8,702 nucleotides of DNA from Candidatus Sulfotelmatobacter sp. (GCA_030044775.1 JASICF010000102.1:1-8702), one strand, 5' to 3'. Numbered from the stretch's first letter, positions 1 through 6,036 are shown. A program made the numbers and translations. The notes: generated by a model from the letters alone, not told the origin.

Positions 1-553
1 ACAATCCTGCGAACAAAAGTGACGTCTTCACCTGGGCGCTAGCTACCGGCATGGCATAGCGAATGGCCTTGAGCTGCGTGCCGACGATGCGCAACGGCGG
101 CTTACCATCCCGCGATTCGATCCTCGCGCCCATCGCGGTAAGTGGTGCGATGATGCGCTGCATGGGACGGCGCGAGAGCGATTCGTCGCCTGCCAATTCG
201 GTGGTGAAGTTCTGCGCGGCAGCAATGCCGCTCAGCATGCGAATGGTGGAACCAGAGTTGCCGCAATCGAGCGGATCGTCGGACGCGGTCAATGCGGGTC
301 CGCTTCCGTGCACTTCGATGATATTGCCGGCGTCGGCATCATTCTTGCGCTCCCATTGCACACCCAGCGAGCGCAGGCAACCCAGCGTGCTGGCGCAGTC
401 GGCGCCGGTTGAATAGTTCTCGAGTCGCGAAGGGCCGTCGGCGAGAGCGGCCAGCATCGCGTAACGGTGAGAGATGGATTTGTCTCCCGGCAGGGTGATG
501 CTGCCGCGCACATTACGCGCGGGACGAAGGATTACCTGGCGGTCAGTTGGCAT
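1..553 (-). CDS. aroA: 3-phosphoshikimate 1-carboxyvinyltransferase (EPSP synthase), N-terminal part, runs off the left edge
   Basis: Only the first 184 residues are present. EPSP synthase joins shikimate-3-phosphate and phosphoenolpyruvate in the sixth step of the shikimate pathway, in the cytoplasm. The visible part carries the family's signatures in order: LPGDKSISHR at residues 21-30 (Lys25, Ser26 and Arg30 bind substrate), LDCGNSGSTIRM at 95-106 (PEP site), GDESLSRRPM at 122-131 and ASAQVK at 171-176. The start is the ATG at 551-553; an in-frame TGA lies six codons upstream, so it is the first possible start. No strong ribosome-binding site is visible. The gene follows the 135-residue unknown protein by 81 bp on the same strand and may share its transcript. 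The PEP-site glycine (Gly101) is kept, but a Met replaces the proline found after the following arginine in E. coli-type enzymes. Identity is near certain; the C-terminal half lies outside the window. Confidence 0.95.
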   Translation of the reverse strand, partial: MPTDRQVILRPARNVRGSITLPGDKSISHRYAMLAALADGPSRLENYSTGADCASTLGCLRSLGVQWERKNDADAGNIIEVHGSGPALTASDDPLDCGNSGSTIRMLSGIAAAQNFTTELAGDESLSRRPMQRIIAPLTAMGARIESRDGKPPLRIVGTQLKAIRYAMPVASAQVKTSLLFAGL

Positions 554-634
554 GGTGAGCTTGTCGGAGATTCAAATGTCAATGGACGGAGAGGATCGAC
601 GATGTACTGTTCTCCACCGGCAATCAACAATCAT

Positions 635-1042
635 TTACGCGAGGGCCCGAGCTTCGGAGCGGGCATCGCGCAGAACCTCGGCTGGAATTTCCTTTAGCCG
701 TAGCCCAAACTCAAACATTGGTGTCGCCGTGCCGCGGCCCCAGCGCGCAACGTCCCAATGCGCGCGAATGAACTTGACGTTCGGATGCCCGTTCAGATCA
801 AGCAGCAAAGGATATTGGCCGGCATAAAATTGCTGAGAAAAGGTGACGACCGGTTTGGGTTCCCAGGTTGCGCCGTCGGCTGAACCGGCGATGCTGATTT
901 CGAGCGATTCCTGCTCGATGATTCGTGTAATGTCGAGAGTCAGCAGAAAGCTGCGCTGACCGGCTCCGCTGACGTCGACGGCAGCGCTATCACCCTTGGC
1001 GGTAACTACGGTTTTCTCAGCTACCAATGCGGTGTCGATCAT
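635..1042 (-). CDS. Conserved-looking hypothetical protein, 135 aa, probable all-beta fold
   Basis: I do not recognise a named family. The 135 residues have no signal peptide, no transmembrane segment and no cysteine. Residues 10-118 alternate polar and hydrophobic residues as in a beta-sandwich (for example RSFLLTLDI at 30-38 and SLEISIAGS at 46-54). An aromatic, charged stretch FIRAHWDVARWGRG lies at 91-104 and is the most likely conserved core. The C-terminal 18 residues look helical. The ATG at 1040-1042 is the only reasonable start because an in-frame TAA lies five codons upstream; no clear ribosome-binding site is seen. It lies 36 bp after the alpha/beta hydrolase and 81 bp before aroA, all on the minus strand, so it is probably the middle gene of a three-gene transcript. 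Codon choice looks like its neighbours, which supports a real gene. Function is unknown; a structural or ligand-binding role is only a guess from the fold pattern. Confidence 0.7.
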   Translation of the reverse strand: MIDTALVAEKTVVTAKGDSAAVDVSGAGQRSFLLTLDITRIIEQESLEISIAGSADGATWEPKPVVTFSQQFYAGQYPLLLDLNGHPNVKFIRAHWDVARWGRGTATPMFEFGLRLKEIPAEVLRDARSEARALA

Positions 1043-1078
1043 GACGAGAAAAGTTTAACACGCGATACGGCGGCCGAT

Positions 1079-1888
1079 TTATAAGCTCGAATCGAGGAAT
1101 TGTCGCAGCAGCTTCGTGACTTCTTCGGGCTGCTCCCAGGGCGAATAATGCCCTGCCTTCGGAATTACACGTAACTGACTCCCGGAAATTTGCTGATGCA
1201 TCACTTCGGCTTCGTTCACGCCGGTCAGGATATCTTCGTCTCCCGTTATGATTAGAGTCCGAACGTTGACGGTCTTCAAGGTATCGATTGAATCGGGACG
1301 CTCCGCCATTCCACGCTGCACCTGCGCAACATCTTCGGGAGACATTTTGCGGAGCATGCGGAGCGCTCCATCCACCAGATCTGGGCGAGTCTCGCGCGTG
1401 GTCTTTCCCAGAAGGCGCGGAATCATGCTCTGAAAAAACGTTTCCGTTCCGCGTTCGAGCACATCGTTCGCGGCCTGCAAGCGACCAGATCTGGCTTCGG
1501 GTGAATCGGCGCCGGCCTTGGTGTTCATAAGACCGAGAGCGGCGGCTCGTCCGCGATAACGACGCCAGAATTCGAACAACGCGTATCCGCCAATGGAAAC
1601 TCCGATGAGAGGAGCGCGGCCAACGTCGGCGTCATCCATCACGCGGGCGATATCGGCGGCGTGCTTTTCCATGGTCGCCGGGCCGTCACCAACTTCGGAA
1701 TCGCCGTGGCCGCGCAGATCGGGAAGAATGAATCGGTAGCGCGAAGCCAAAGCTTCGGCGACGGGCAGCCAGAGTTCATGATTGGCGGGGAACGGATGCA
1801 GAAGAAGAACCGGAGGCCCTTCACCGGTCGCGCGGTAAGAAATCTGAGCGTCGCCGTTTTTAACAGTGTGCGAGGAAGTGGAAGGCAT
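1079..1888 (-). CDS. Alpha/beta-hydrolase fold protein, 269 aa
   Basis: A single-domain alpha/beta hydrolase of usual length (about 270 aa), predicted cytoplasmic because no signal peptide is visible. The oxyanion-hole segment HPFP is at residues 31-34, followed by DLRGHGDS at 57-64. The nucleophile elbow GVSIGG at 96-101 makes Ser98 the nucleophile. The acid is in TGDEDI at 215-220 (Asp217 or Asp219), and the catalytic His247 is in KAGHYSPWEQP at 244-254. All triad positions are present, so it should be active. The substrate cannot be told: this subfamily includes esterases, 3-oxoadipate enol-lactonase-like enzymes and haloperoxidase-like proteins, and no neighbour points to one. The ATG at 1886-1888 gives a good N-terminus, but no Shine-Dalgarno sequence precedes it; a run of 7-bp repeats begins only 11 bp upstream. 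It is the first gene of the possible transcript leading to aroA. Confidence 0.93.
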   Translation of the reverse strand: MPSTSSHTVKNGDAQISYRATGEGPPVLLLHPFPANHELWLPVAEALASRYRFILPDLRGHGDSEVGDGPATMEKHAADIARVMDDADVGRAPLIGVSIGGYALFEFWRRYRGRAAALGLMNTKAGADSPEARSGRLQAANDVLERGTETFFQSMIPRLLGKTTRETRPDLVDGALRMLRKMSPEDVAQVQRGMAERPDSIDTLKTVNVRTLIITGDEDILTGVNEAEVMHQQISGSQLRVIPKAGHYSPWEQPEEVTKLLRQFLDSSL

Positions 1889-1899
1889 GAGGCGTGCGC

Positions 1900-1927
1900 C
1901 GATTTTCGATTCGCGATTGCCGATTTA
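1900..1927. repeat. Heptad repeat run, four 7-bp CGATTNN units
   Basis: Four units in exact 7-bp register start with CGATT at 1900, 1907, 1914 and 1921 (CGATTTT, CGATTCG, CGATTGC, CGATTTA). A decayed continuation, CAGATCGCAAATG, follows to 1940. On the minus strand the run is the immediate upstream region of the alpha/beta hydrolase, ending 11 bp before its ATG, where a ribosome-binding site would be expected. The units are seen directly; whether they affect expression is unknown. Confidence 0.7.
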
Positions 1928-2016
1928 CAGATCGCAAATGTTGGATAGCCAGCCGGGAACAATTTTATCGCAGCGAGATGAGGAAGCGCCCTTTAGGCCA
2001 CGAAGCGCAAACTCAA

Positions 2017-2077
2017 GGTCCCTCGACTACGCAGCGCTGCCTGCGAAGCAGGCAGTGTCGCTTCGCTCGGGATGACA
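2017..2077 (-). repeat. Dispersed intergenic repeat copy A, with internal hairpin
   Basis: Read on the minus strand it begins TTGTCATCCCGAGCGAAGCGA and ends GTCGAGGGACC, with an inserted hairpin between. Its outer parts match copy B at 2535-2562. The hairpin is a perfect 8-bp stem (2037-2044 CTGCCTGC with 2048-2055 GCAGGCAG) closed by a GAA loop; the core GCGAAGC at 2043-2049 is a known unusually stable DNA mini-hairpin. It lies 15 bp past the stop of the PspC gene and could protect or end that transcript, though no T-run follows. The minus-strand translation reads CHPERSD, the peptide hallmark of a repeat common in several GC-rich environmental genomes (from memory). Confidence 0.75.
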
Positions 2078-2091
2078 ATGTAACACGCGTC

Positions 2092-2406
2092 CTACGGGTT
2101 GGTCGCGCGCTGTGCTGCAGCAGGAGCAGTCAGCAGAAGCGGCTCTTCTGGAATCACGATCCAGGCAATCGGGTACGACAGAAGGCCGATTCCGGTCATG
2201 AACGAAACGATCAGCCAGGTCAGACGGACCACCGTCACGTCGATATCGAAATATTCGGCGAAACCGAGGCAGACGCCGGCGATTTTGCGTCCGTTGCGCG
2301 GCCTGACCAAGCGCTTTCGCGCGATAGATGCCCCGACGCGTGTGCCGCAATACGCGCAAATATTGGCGTCATCCTGAATTACCTTGCCGCAATAGTTGCA
2401 GTACAT
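2092..2406 (-). CDS. Zinc-ribbon PspC-domain membrane protein, 104 aa
   Basis: PspC-domain proteins are small inner-membrane proteins linked to the phage-shock type envelope-stress response; in E. coli PspC relays stress to PspA. Here an N-terminal zinc ribbon is formed by Cys3, Cys6, Cys17 and Cys20 (CNYC and CAYC). It is followed by a basic linker RKRLVRPRNGRKIAGVC and the PspC core GFAEYFDIDVTVVRLTW, then a hydrophobic segment of about 20 residues (LIVSFMTGIGLLSYPIAWIVI) ending in PEEP. I chose the ATG at 2404-2406 over the longer reading frame because GGGAGG lies 5 bp upstream and the conserved zinc ribbon starts there; the extra 30 residues upstream look non-coding. No other psp genes are in the window, as is usual for stand-alone acidobacterial and Firmicute-type copies. 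A possible ECF-type promoter lies at 2441-2466, and repeat copies flank the gene on both sides. Confidence 0.9.
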   Translation of the reverse strand: MYCNYCGKVIQDDANICAYCGTRVGASIARKRLVRPRNGRKIAGVCLGFAEYFDIDVTVVRLTWLIVSFMTGIGLLSYPIAWIVIPEEPLLLTAPAAAQRATNP

Positions 2407-2440
2407 GATTGCCTCCCGACAGCCAGTCTCTACAAGACAA

Positions 2441-2466
2441 TACGCAATTGTATGCCAGAAAGTTCC
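2441..2466 (-). promoter_or_regulatory. Candidate ECF-sigma-type promoter for the PspC gene
   Basis: On the minus strand GGAAC (2466-2462) is followed after 17 bp by CGTA (2444-2441). This resembles the GGAAC/TGAAAC -35 and CGTA/CGTC -10 elements used by envelope-stress ECF sigma factors. The predicted transcript would start near 2434, leaving a leader of about 28 nt that contains the GGGAGG ribosome-binding site. An overlapping TACAAT (2452-2447) could instead serve as a housekeeping -10, but no good -35 accompanies it. Found by eye only. Confidence 0.35.
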
Positions 2467-2534
2467 GGGAGATGGCGGCGCCGCAGCCTCAGGCAAAAAG
2501 CTGGCGTGAATGACCGCCTTGCCACAAATGCATA

Positions 2535-2562
2535 GATCCTTCGCTTCGCTCAGGATGACAAA
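2535..2562 (-). repeat. Dispersed intergenic repeat copy B, short form
   Basis: On the minus strand it reads TTGTCATCCTGAGCGAAGCG and then AAGGATC, an imperfect inverted repeat (GATCCTT against AGGATGA) with the same 5' part as copy A at 2017-2077 but without the inserted hairpin. It lies 26 bp beyond the stop of the TPR gene and 128 bp before the PspC start. Both copies have the same orientation, so the PspC gene is bracketed by direct repeats. Confidence 0.7.
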
Positions 2563-2588
2563 CGAAGAGCGACTGCAATTTGCAACAC

Positions 2589-3836
2589 TTATTCCCGATA
2601 GGCTTGCTTGATGAGCTTGCGCGCCTGGTCGGCGGGAGGACTGCTGGCGTTCTCCGCCAGCACGGTCTGGTATTTTTTCATTGCCAGATCGCGCTTCTGC
2701 AGCAGATCGTACATTTCGCCGGCGGCGAGATTTGATTTCTGCAGGGTCTCGGGATCGGGATCGGAAACTTCGCTCACCAACTCATACGCCGATGCGGCTG
2801 CCGCGTAATCCTTCTGGCTGCGCAATAATTCGCCCAACCCGAAGGCGGCTAGTTCGTAATGAAGCCGGCCGAATTTGCCATCCCGGCCGTCTTGCCAGAC
2901 CTTGCGATACATAACTGCGGCCTCGGAAGTATGCCCGGCAGCACGCAGCAGATTGGCTTCCTCCAGTGGAAAGAGATAACACCTTGGATAATCCACCGCG
3001 AGTTCGTGCATAAGCGCGCGCGATTCGTCATAGCGGTGCTCGCGGCGCAGAAAAAGACCCAGCACAACTTGCGCATCGACGCTGTTTTCAGTTTTGCCAT
3101 CGGCTACCTGGCGTAGATATTCCAGGCCTTTTTCCTTTGTGCCGCTTAAGCCGACCAGAGCCACGGCCGCTTTCACGCTCCAGGGAAGGCTACCCATCAC
3201 ATAGTAGTGCGTGCCGACGACCAGCTTGGCATCCACATAATTAGGATCGAGCTGGAGGACGCGCTCGTGGTCGCGCCGCGCACCGACCGCGTTCCGCAGC
3301 GCGGAAAACCACGCCCGCTCGACCAGCGCGGTATACATGGCGAATTGGCCGCGGGTTACGCCGCGCGCATAAAGCGCGTTCACATCGTTTGGATTCGCTT
3401 TGAGCTCCTGCTCTTCGAGGGCCTCCGCGCGTGCAACCAACTGCTTGATCTGCTCTTTGACCTGTGGATCTGCGGGCCGGTGCGCATCCCCAATGAAACT
3501 ATCATTGGCGTACTCGCCGGATCTCATCGCGCCCATGCGGTAGAGCTCGCGCAAAAGCACCGCCATAAGAACGTGATTGACCGCTTTAGGATCGTTCGGA
3601 TGCCGCTCAAGCACTTTCTCGAACTCAGCGACCGCGCGATCATAATCCATGTTGTAGAAGTGGTCGAAAGCGACGGGCACGAGGGGATCGTGCTTGAGAG
3701 AATCTGCACCGGCGGGGTCGGACGGACCTGGGTTGGTCTGCGCAGCCGAATGGGCTAGCAGCAGGCAGAAGATCACCGGCACGGTGAGCCAAGATCGGAG
3801 GACAGAGTTTCCCGAAGGTTTCTGGCGGAAAGGCAT
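2589..3836 (-). CDS. Secreted tetratricopeptide-repeat (TPR) protein, 415 aa
   Basis: The protein starts with a signal peptide: basic residues up to Arg14, a hydrophobic core WLTVPVIFCLLLA at 16-28, and a likely signal-peptidase I cut after Ala32 (SAA|Q). It should therefore act in the periplasm. The mature part is a string of helical TPR-like repeats: roughly 55-90 (with AVAEFEKVLERHPNDPKAV), 133-160, 175-210 (HERVLQLDPNYVDAK), 254-320 (RYDESRALMHELAVDYP) and 332-395 (KDYAAAASAYELV). TPR arrays bind other proteins; no enzyme motif is visible and the partner is unknown. An in-frame TGA lies just upstream of the ATG at 3834-3836, which fixes the start, although the Shine-Dalgarno match is poor. 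It is divergent from the zinc-ribbon gene at 4155. The PspC gene follows on the same strand after 182 bp, a gap that holds repeat copy B and a possible separate promoter, so co-transcription is doubtful. Confidence 0.87.
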   Translation of the reverse strand: MPFRQKPSGNSVLRSWLTVPVIFCLLLAHSAAQTNPGPSDPAGADSLKHDPLVPVAFDHFYNMDYDRAVAEFEKVLERHPNDPKAVNHVLMAVLLRELYRMGAMRSGEYANDSFIGDAHRPADPQVKEQIKQLVARAEALEEQELKANPNDVNALYARGVTRGQFAMYTALVERAWFSALRNAVGARRDHERVLQLDPNYVDAKLVVGTHYYVMGSLPWSVKAAVALVGLSGTKEKGLEYLRQVADGKTENSVDAQVVLGLFLRREHRYDESRALMHELAVDYPRCYLFPLEEANLLRAAGHTSEAAVMYRKVWQDGRDGKFGRLHYELAAFGLGELLRSQKDYAAAASAYELVSEVSDPDPETLQKSNLAAGEMYDLLQKRDLAMKKYQTVLAENASSPPADQARKLIKQAYRE

Positions 3837-4154
3837 CCCTAGCTCAAGGAGTCTTGAATTTCAGTTTAACTTAACTTTTGGAAGCACGAGGCGAACCAAA
3901 GCCGTTAGACCGTAAGACACACGACTCGCCGAAGCCAGGTTCCGGAAAGCCTGCGATCTTCGTGATTCCCAGGAAAAAAACCGGAGTAACCGGGGCATCT
4001 TTACGCTACGGTTCGCGTAATATTTGCGCGAGTGCCGGTCAAGTCGAGCCGTGAGAAATCGCAACCGTTTGAATCAAAACGAAGTTCAACGGCGCCGAGT
4101 TTGGCTTGCAGGTTGCCATGCTACCGGTGGCGCCCCTCCCCCAAAATCTATCCT
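3837..4154. other. Intergenic region between divergent genes
   Basis: These 318 bp separate the TPR gene (minus) from the zinc-ribbon gene (plus) and must hold both promoters, but neither is clear by eye. Visible structure: an inverted repeat TTACGC-8 bp-GCGTAA at 4001-4020, followed directly by an AT-rich TAATAT; a direct repeat AACCGG-AGT-AACCGG around 3980-3994; and a T/A-rich stretch at 3856-3880. An open frame continues upstream of 4155 back to a GTG at 4032, but its translation looks random. No RNA gene is seen. Confidence 0.5.
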
Positions 4155-4697
4155 ATGGCTGAATTTGTTCACGACGCCCAGCAAGAGTTCTGGCAGTCGC
4201 CTGTCCTGCCCTCCCCTGAGGCCAACCGCCCGACTGGGGTACAGAGCATAGCGGAAGCCTGCGCCGGATGCGGCACCGAGTACCTGATCGCCGCCCGGTA
4301 TTGTCACACCTGCGGCCAACCGCGCCCGAGCACCGAACTGAATACGGAATCTCGAGCCCTTGGCGAGCTATGGGCCTGGTTACAGGCGCGGCTCCGGCCC
4401 TGGCTGGATATTTCTTACTATTTGCGCACTTCTCTACCTCCCTGGCTGCAATATCTCCACTTTCACGAGATCAGGCGCTGGGTAGGTCTTCCGACCGCGT
4501 CCCTGATCGCGTTTTTCATCGGTCTCGGGTGCGTGGCAGGAGCGCTCTGTGTCAGCTTCTTCTACAGGGCGTCCAACCTTGCCGAATTTCAGGCGATCCA
4601 GTTGTGGCGGTTGGAGTGGTTACTAGCCGCCACCGCTTCGTTTGTGGCTGGCATTCTTCTGAAAACTCCGTCCGGCGAACACAGCGATCACGAATAG
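4155..4697 (+). CDS. Zinc-ribbon protein with C-terminal membrane segments, 180 aa, function unknown
   Basis: A four-cysteine zinc ribbon is formed by Cys36, Cys39 (CAGC), Cys50 and Cys53 (CHTC), followed by GQPRP. Residues 64-110 are rich in Trp, Leu and Arg and probably form amphipathic helices. Two hydrophobic stretches follow, 112-137 and 153-170, so the protein is probably anchored in the inner membrane with the zinc ribbon in the cytoplasm. It ends in a charged tail. The start was set at the ATG at 4155 because the sequence becomes protein-like there (MAEFVHDAQQEFW); the in-frame extension to 4032 looks non-coding. There is no Shine-Dalgarno sequence before 4155, so the start is the weakest part of the call. 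The gene converges with thiD, with 70 bp between the stops. I know no named family; similar zinc-ribbon membrane proteins appear in acidobacterial genomes as I recall, with no assigned role. Confidence 0.75.
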   Translation: MAEFVHDAQQEFWQSPVLPSPEANRPTGVQSIAEACAGCGTEYLIAARYCHTCGQPRPSTELNTESRALGELWAWLQARLRPWLDISYYLRTSLPPWLQYLHFHEIRRWVGLPTASLIAFFIGLGCVAGALCVSFFYRASNLAEFQAIQLWRLEWLLAATASFVAGILLKTPSGEHSDHE

Positions 4698-4767
4698 ACA
4701 ACGGAGCTGCGGCAGGCCTGTTGACATTGCAGAAACCTGCATAGTCGATTGGACGCAGTGCCCAGGC

Positions 4768-5613
4768 TTAGCTTCCAACGCCGCCCGCGCGGCGTTGCTC
4801 ATTCATGCGGTAGAGATGGTGAACCGGACCCGTGCCGTGCCCTAAAGGATGTCCGGCGGCGATGGCTGCGGTGACAAAGGTCTTTGCCAGCAACGTAGCC
4901 TCGGCTAAACCCCGGTCCATTGCCAGATGGCAGGCGATGGCGGTTGCGAAGGCGCATCCGGTGCCGTGGGTCGAATTTGACTTTTGCCGCTCTGCTTTGA
5001 AAACTTCCTCTTCAAGGCCAGCCTTGCTGCGAAAAGTGAGAAGGTCGATGGCCTTTTCCAAGTGCCCACCCGTAATTACCACCGCCTGCGACCCCATTTC
5101 GTGAAGCCTGGCAGCGGCGGCTCTCATTTCCTCGAGATCGGAGACTTTTCGGCCGGTCAACGCTGCCGCTTCGTCCACATTGGGAGTAATTACGTCCACC
5201 AGGGGGACGAGCTTTTCGATCAATAACTTCGCTCCGGATGCGTCCAGCAAATCTGCCCCGGAAGATGACTTCAGGATGGGGTCCAGCACGACGTTTGGCA
5301 ACTTTGCCTTGCCCGACCGCTTGCCGAGAAACTCGGCAACGGCCTTAACAACCTTTGCCGTACCGAGCATCCCGACATGCACGGCGGCGACTGGCAGATC
5401 CTTGGCTAGCTCTTCGAGCGTCTCGGTGACCAACCCCGGATCGACCGCCTCGACCCGGCGAACCCCGGTGGTTGACTGGACCGTCATCGCCGTGATGCAA
5501 GCCACTCCATAGCAACCATGGGCAGCGATGGTCTTGATATCTGCCGTAACGCCGGCGCCCGACGATGGATCGAAGCCGGCGATGGTGAGAATAACCGCTG
5601 GTTTGTCGCTCAT
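4768..5613 (-). CDS. thiD: Hydroxymethylpyrimidine/phosphomethylpyrimidine kinase, 281 aa
   Basis: ThiD phosphorylates 4-amino-5-hydroxymethyl-2-methylpyrimidine (HMP) and then HMP-phosphate, supplying the pyrimidine half of thiamine diphosphate. The ribokinase-fold signatures are in place: TIAGFDPSSGAG at residues 10-21 (substrate binding), TAMTVQSTTGV at 41-51 with the HMP-contacting Gln46, MLGT at 82-85, DPILKSSSGADLL at 111-123, TPNVDEA at 143-149, and the anion-hole GTGC at 217-220 with Cys220. Length is close to the usual 265-280. The ATG at 5611-5613 was chosen; an in-frame TTG five codons upstream has no ribosome-binding site and its extra residues are unconserved-looking. It stands alone: no other thi gene is in the window, and I saw no TPP-riboswitch motifs in the 434 bp upstream. 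A TTGACA on its strand (5702-5697) is a possible -35, without a convincing -10. Confidence 0.95.
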   Translation of the reverse strand: MSDKPAVILTIAGFDPSSGAGVTADIKTIAAHGCYGVACITAMTVQSTTGVRRVEAVDPGLVTETLEELAKDLPVAAVHVGMLGTAKVVKAVAEFLGKRSGKAKLPNVVLDPILKSSSGADLLDASGAKLLIEKLVPLVDVITPNVDEAAALTGRKVSDLEEMRAAAARLHEMGSQAVVITGGHLEKAIDLLTFRSKAGLEEEVFKAERQKSNSTHGTGCAFATAIACHLAMDRGLAEATLLAKTFVTAAIAAGHPLGHGTGPVHHLYRMNEQRRAGGVGS

Positions 5614-5957
5614 ATCTCGCGTTGCCAAGACAAAGGCACAGCGGCAAAATGCGCTGGGTCAAAGAAGTTGATGCTGAACCAAGCCTTGCCGGAGTATGTC
5701 AAAAAAAATGTGCTCCTCGCCTAGCAACCTTTTACCTAAAAGACGAGCAATAAACAACTTAGAGGCAATTCGCCGCAAGTTGCTGAATTCATTGGAGATG
5801 AAAAATTCCCGTCGTATGCGGATCACTCGGTATTTACCTATTTATAAACACATAAACAGTCTGTTTTCAGTGAGATGATTAGTATTACCTATAATTAACA
5901 ATAAGTTACGTAAGATATCGATTACTATCCGATCACCATAGGCCACTCACTTTCGGG

Positions 5958-5986
5958 TTGACAACACCGACTGGGCTCCCTACCAT
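5958..5986 (+). promoter_or_regulatory. Sigma-70-type promoter of rlpA
   Basis: A perfect -35 TTGACA (5958-5963) is followed after 17 bp by TACCAT (5981-5986), which matches four of six bases of the -10 consensus. Transcription would start near 5993, giving a leader of about 55 nt before the rlpA ATG. This is the best housekeeping-type promoter in the window. Confidence 0.6.
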
Positions 5987-5993
5987 TTATAGA

Positions 5994-6003
5994 TCGTTAA
6001 CGA
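5994..6003. promoter_or_regulatory. Ten-bp palindrome at the predicted rlpA transcript start
   Basis: TCGTTAACGA is a perfect inverted repeat covering about +2 to +11 of the predicted transcript. Its place fits a repressor operator, but a 10-bp palindrome can occur by chance and no regulator is known. Confidence 0.35.
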
Positions 6004-6036
6004 CGAACCTAGCGCCAGGGGAACTTTTGAGATGCG

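Noticed and set aside
2407..2496. Thirty-residue N-terminal extension of the PspC protein
   Set aside because: The residues look non-coding, and GGGAGG with proper spacing supports the start at 2404-2406.
1894..2535. A 213-codon plus-strand frame over the PspC gene and repeat copy A
   Set aside because: It is antisense to the zinc-ribbon PspC gene and runs through the repeat; no protein-like features.
3207..3758. A 183-codon plus-strand frame
   Set aside because: It is antisense to the TPR gene, whose signal peptide and repeats are convincing; the frame arises from codon bias on the opposite strand.
4032..4154. N-terminal extension of the zinc-ribbon protein from a GTG start
   Set aside because: The 41 extra residues are basic and low in structure, unlike the rest of the protein, and no ribosome-binding site precedes the GTG.
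4728..4741. Hairpin TGCAG-AAAC-CTGCA between the convergent zinc-ribbon and thiD genes, as a bidirectional terminator
   Set aside because: The stem is only 5 bp with no T-run on either side; too weak to call.
5696..5878. A 60-codon basic frame in the AT-rich gap upstream of rlpA
   Set aside because: No clear ribosome-binding site, no family resemblance, and AT-rich DNA readily gives Lys/Asn/Ile-rich frames by chance.
5614..5960. TPP riboswitch upstream of thiD
   Set aside because: I looked for the conserved CTGAGA and ACCTGATCTGG-type motifs on the minus strand and found neither.
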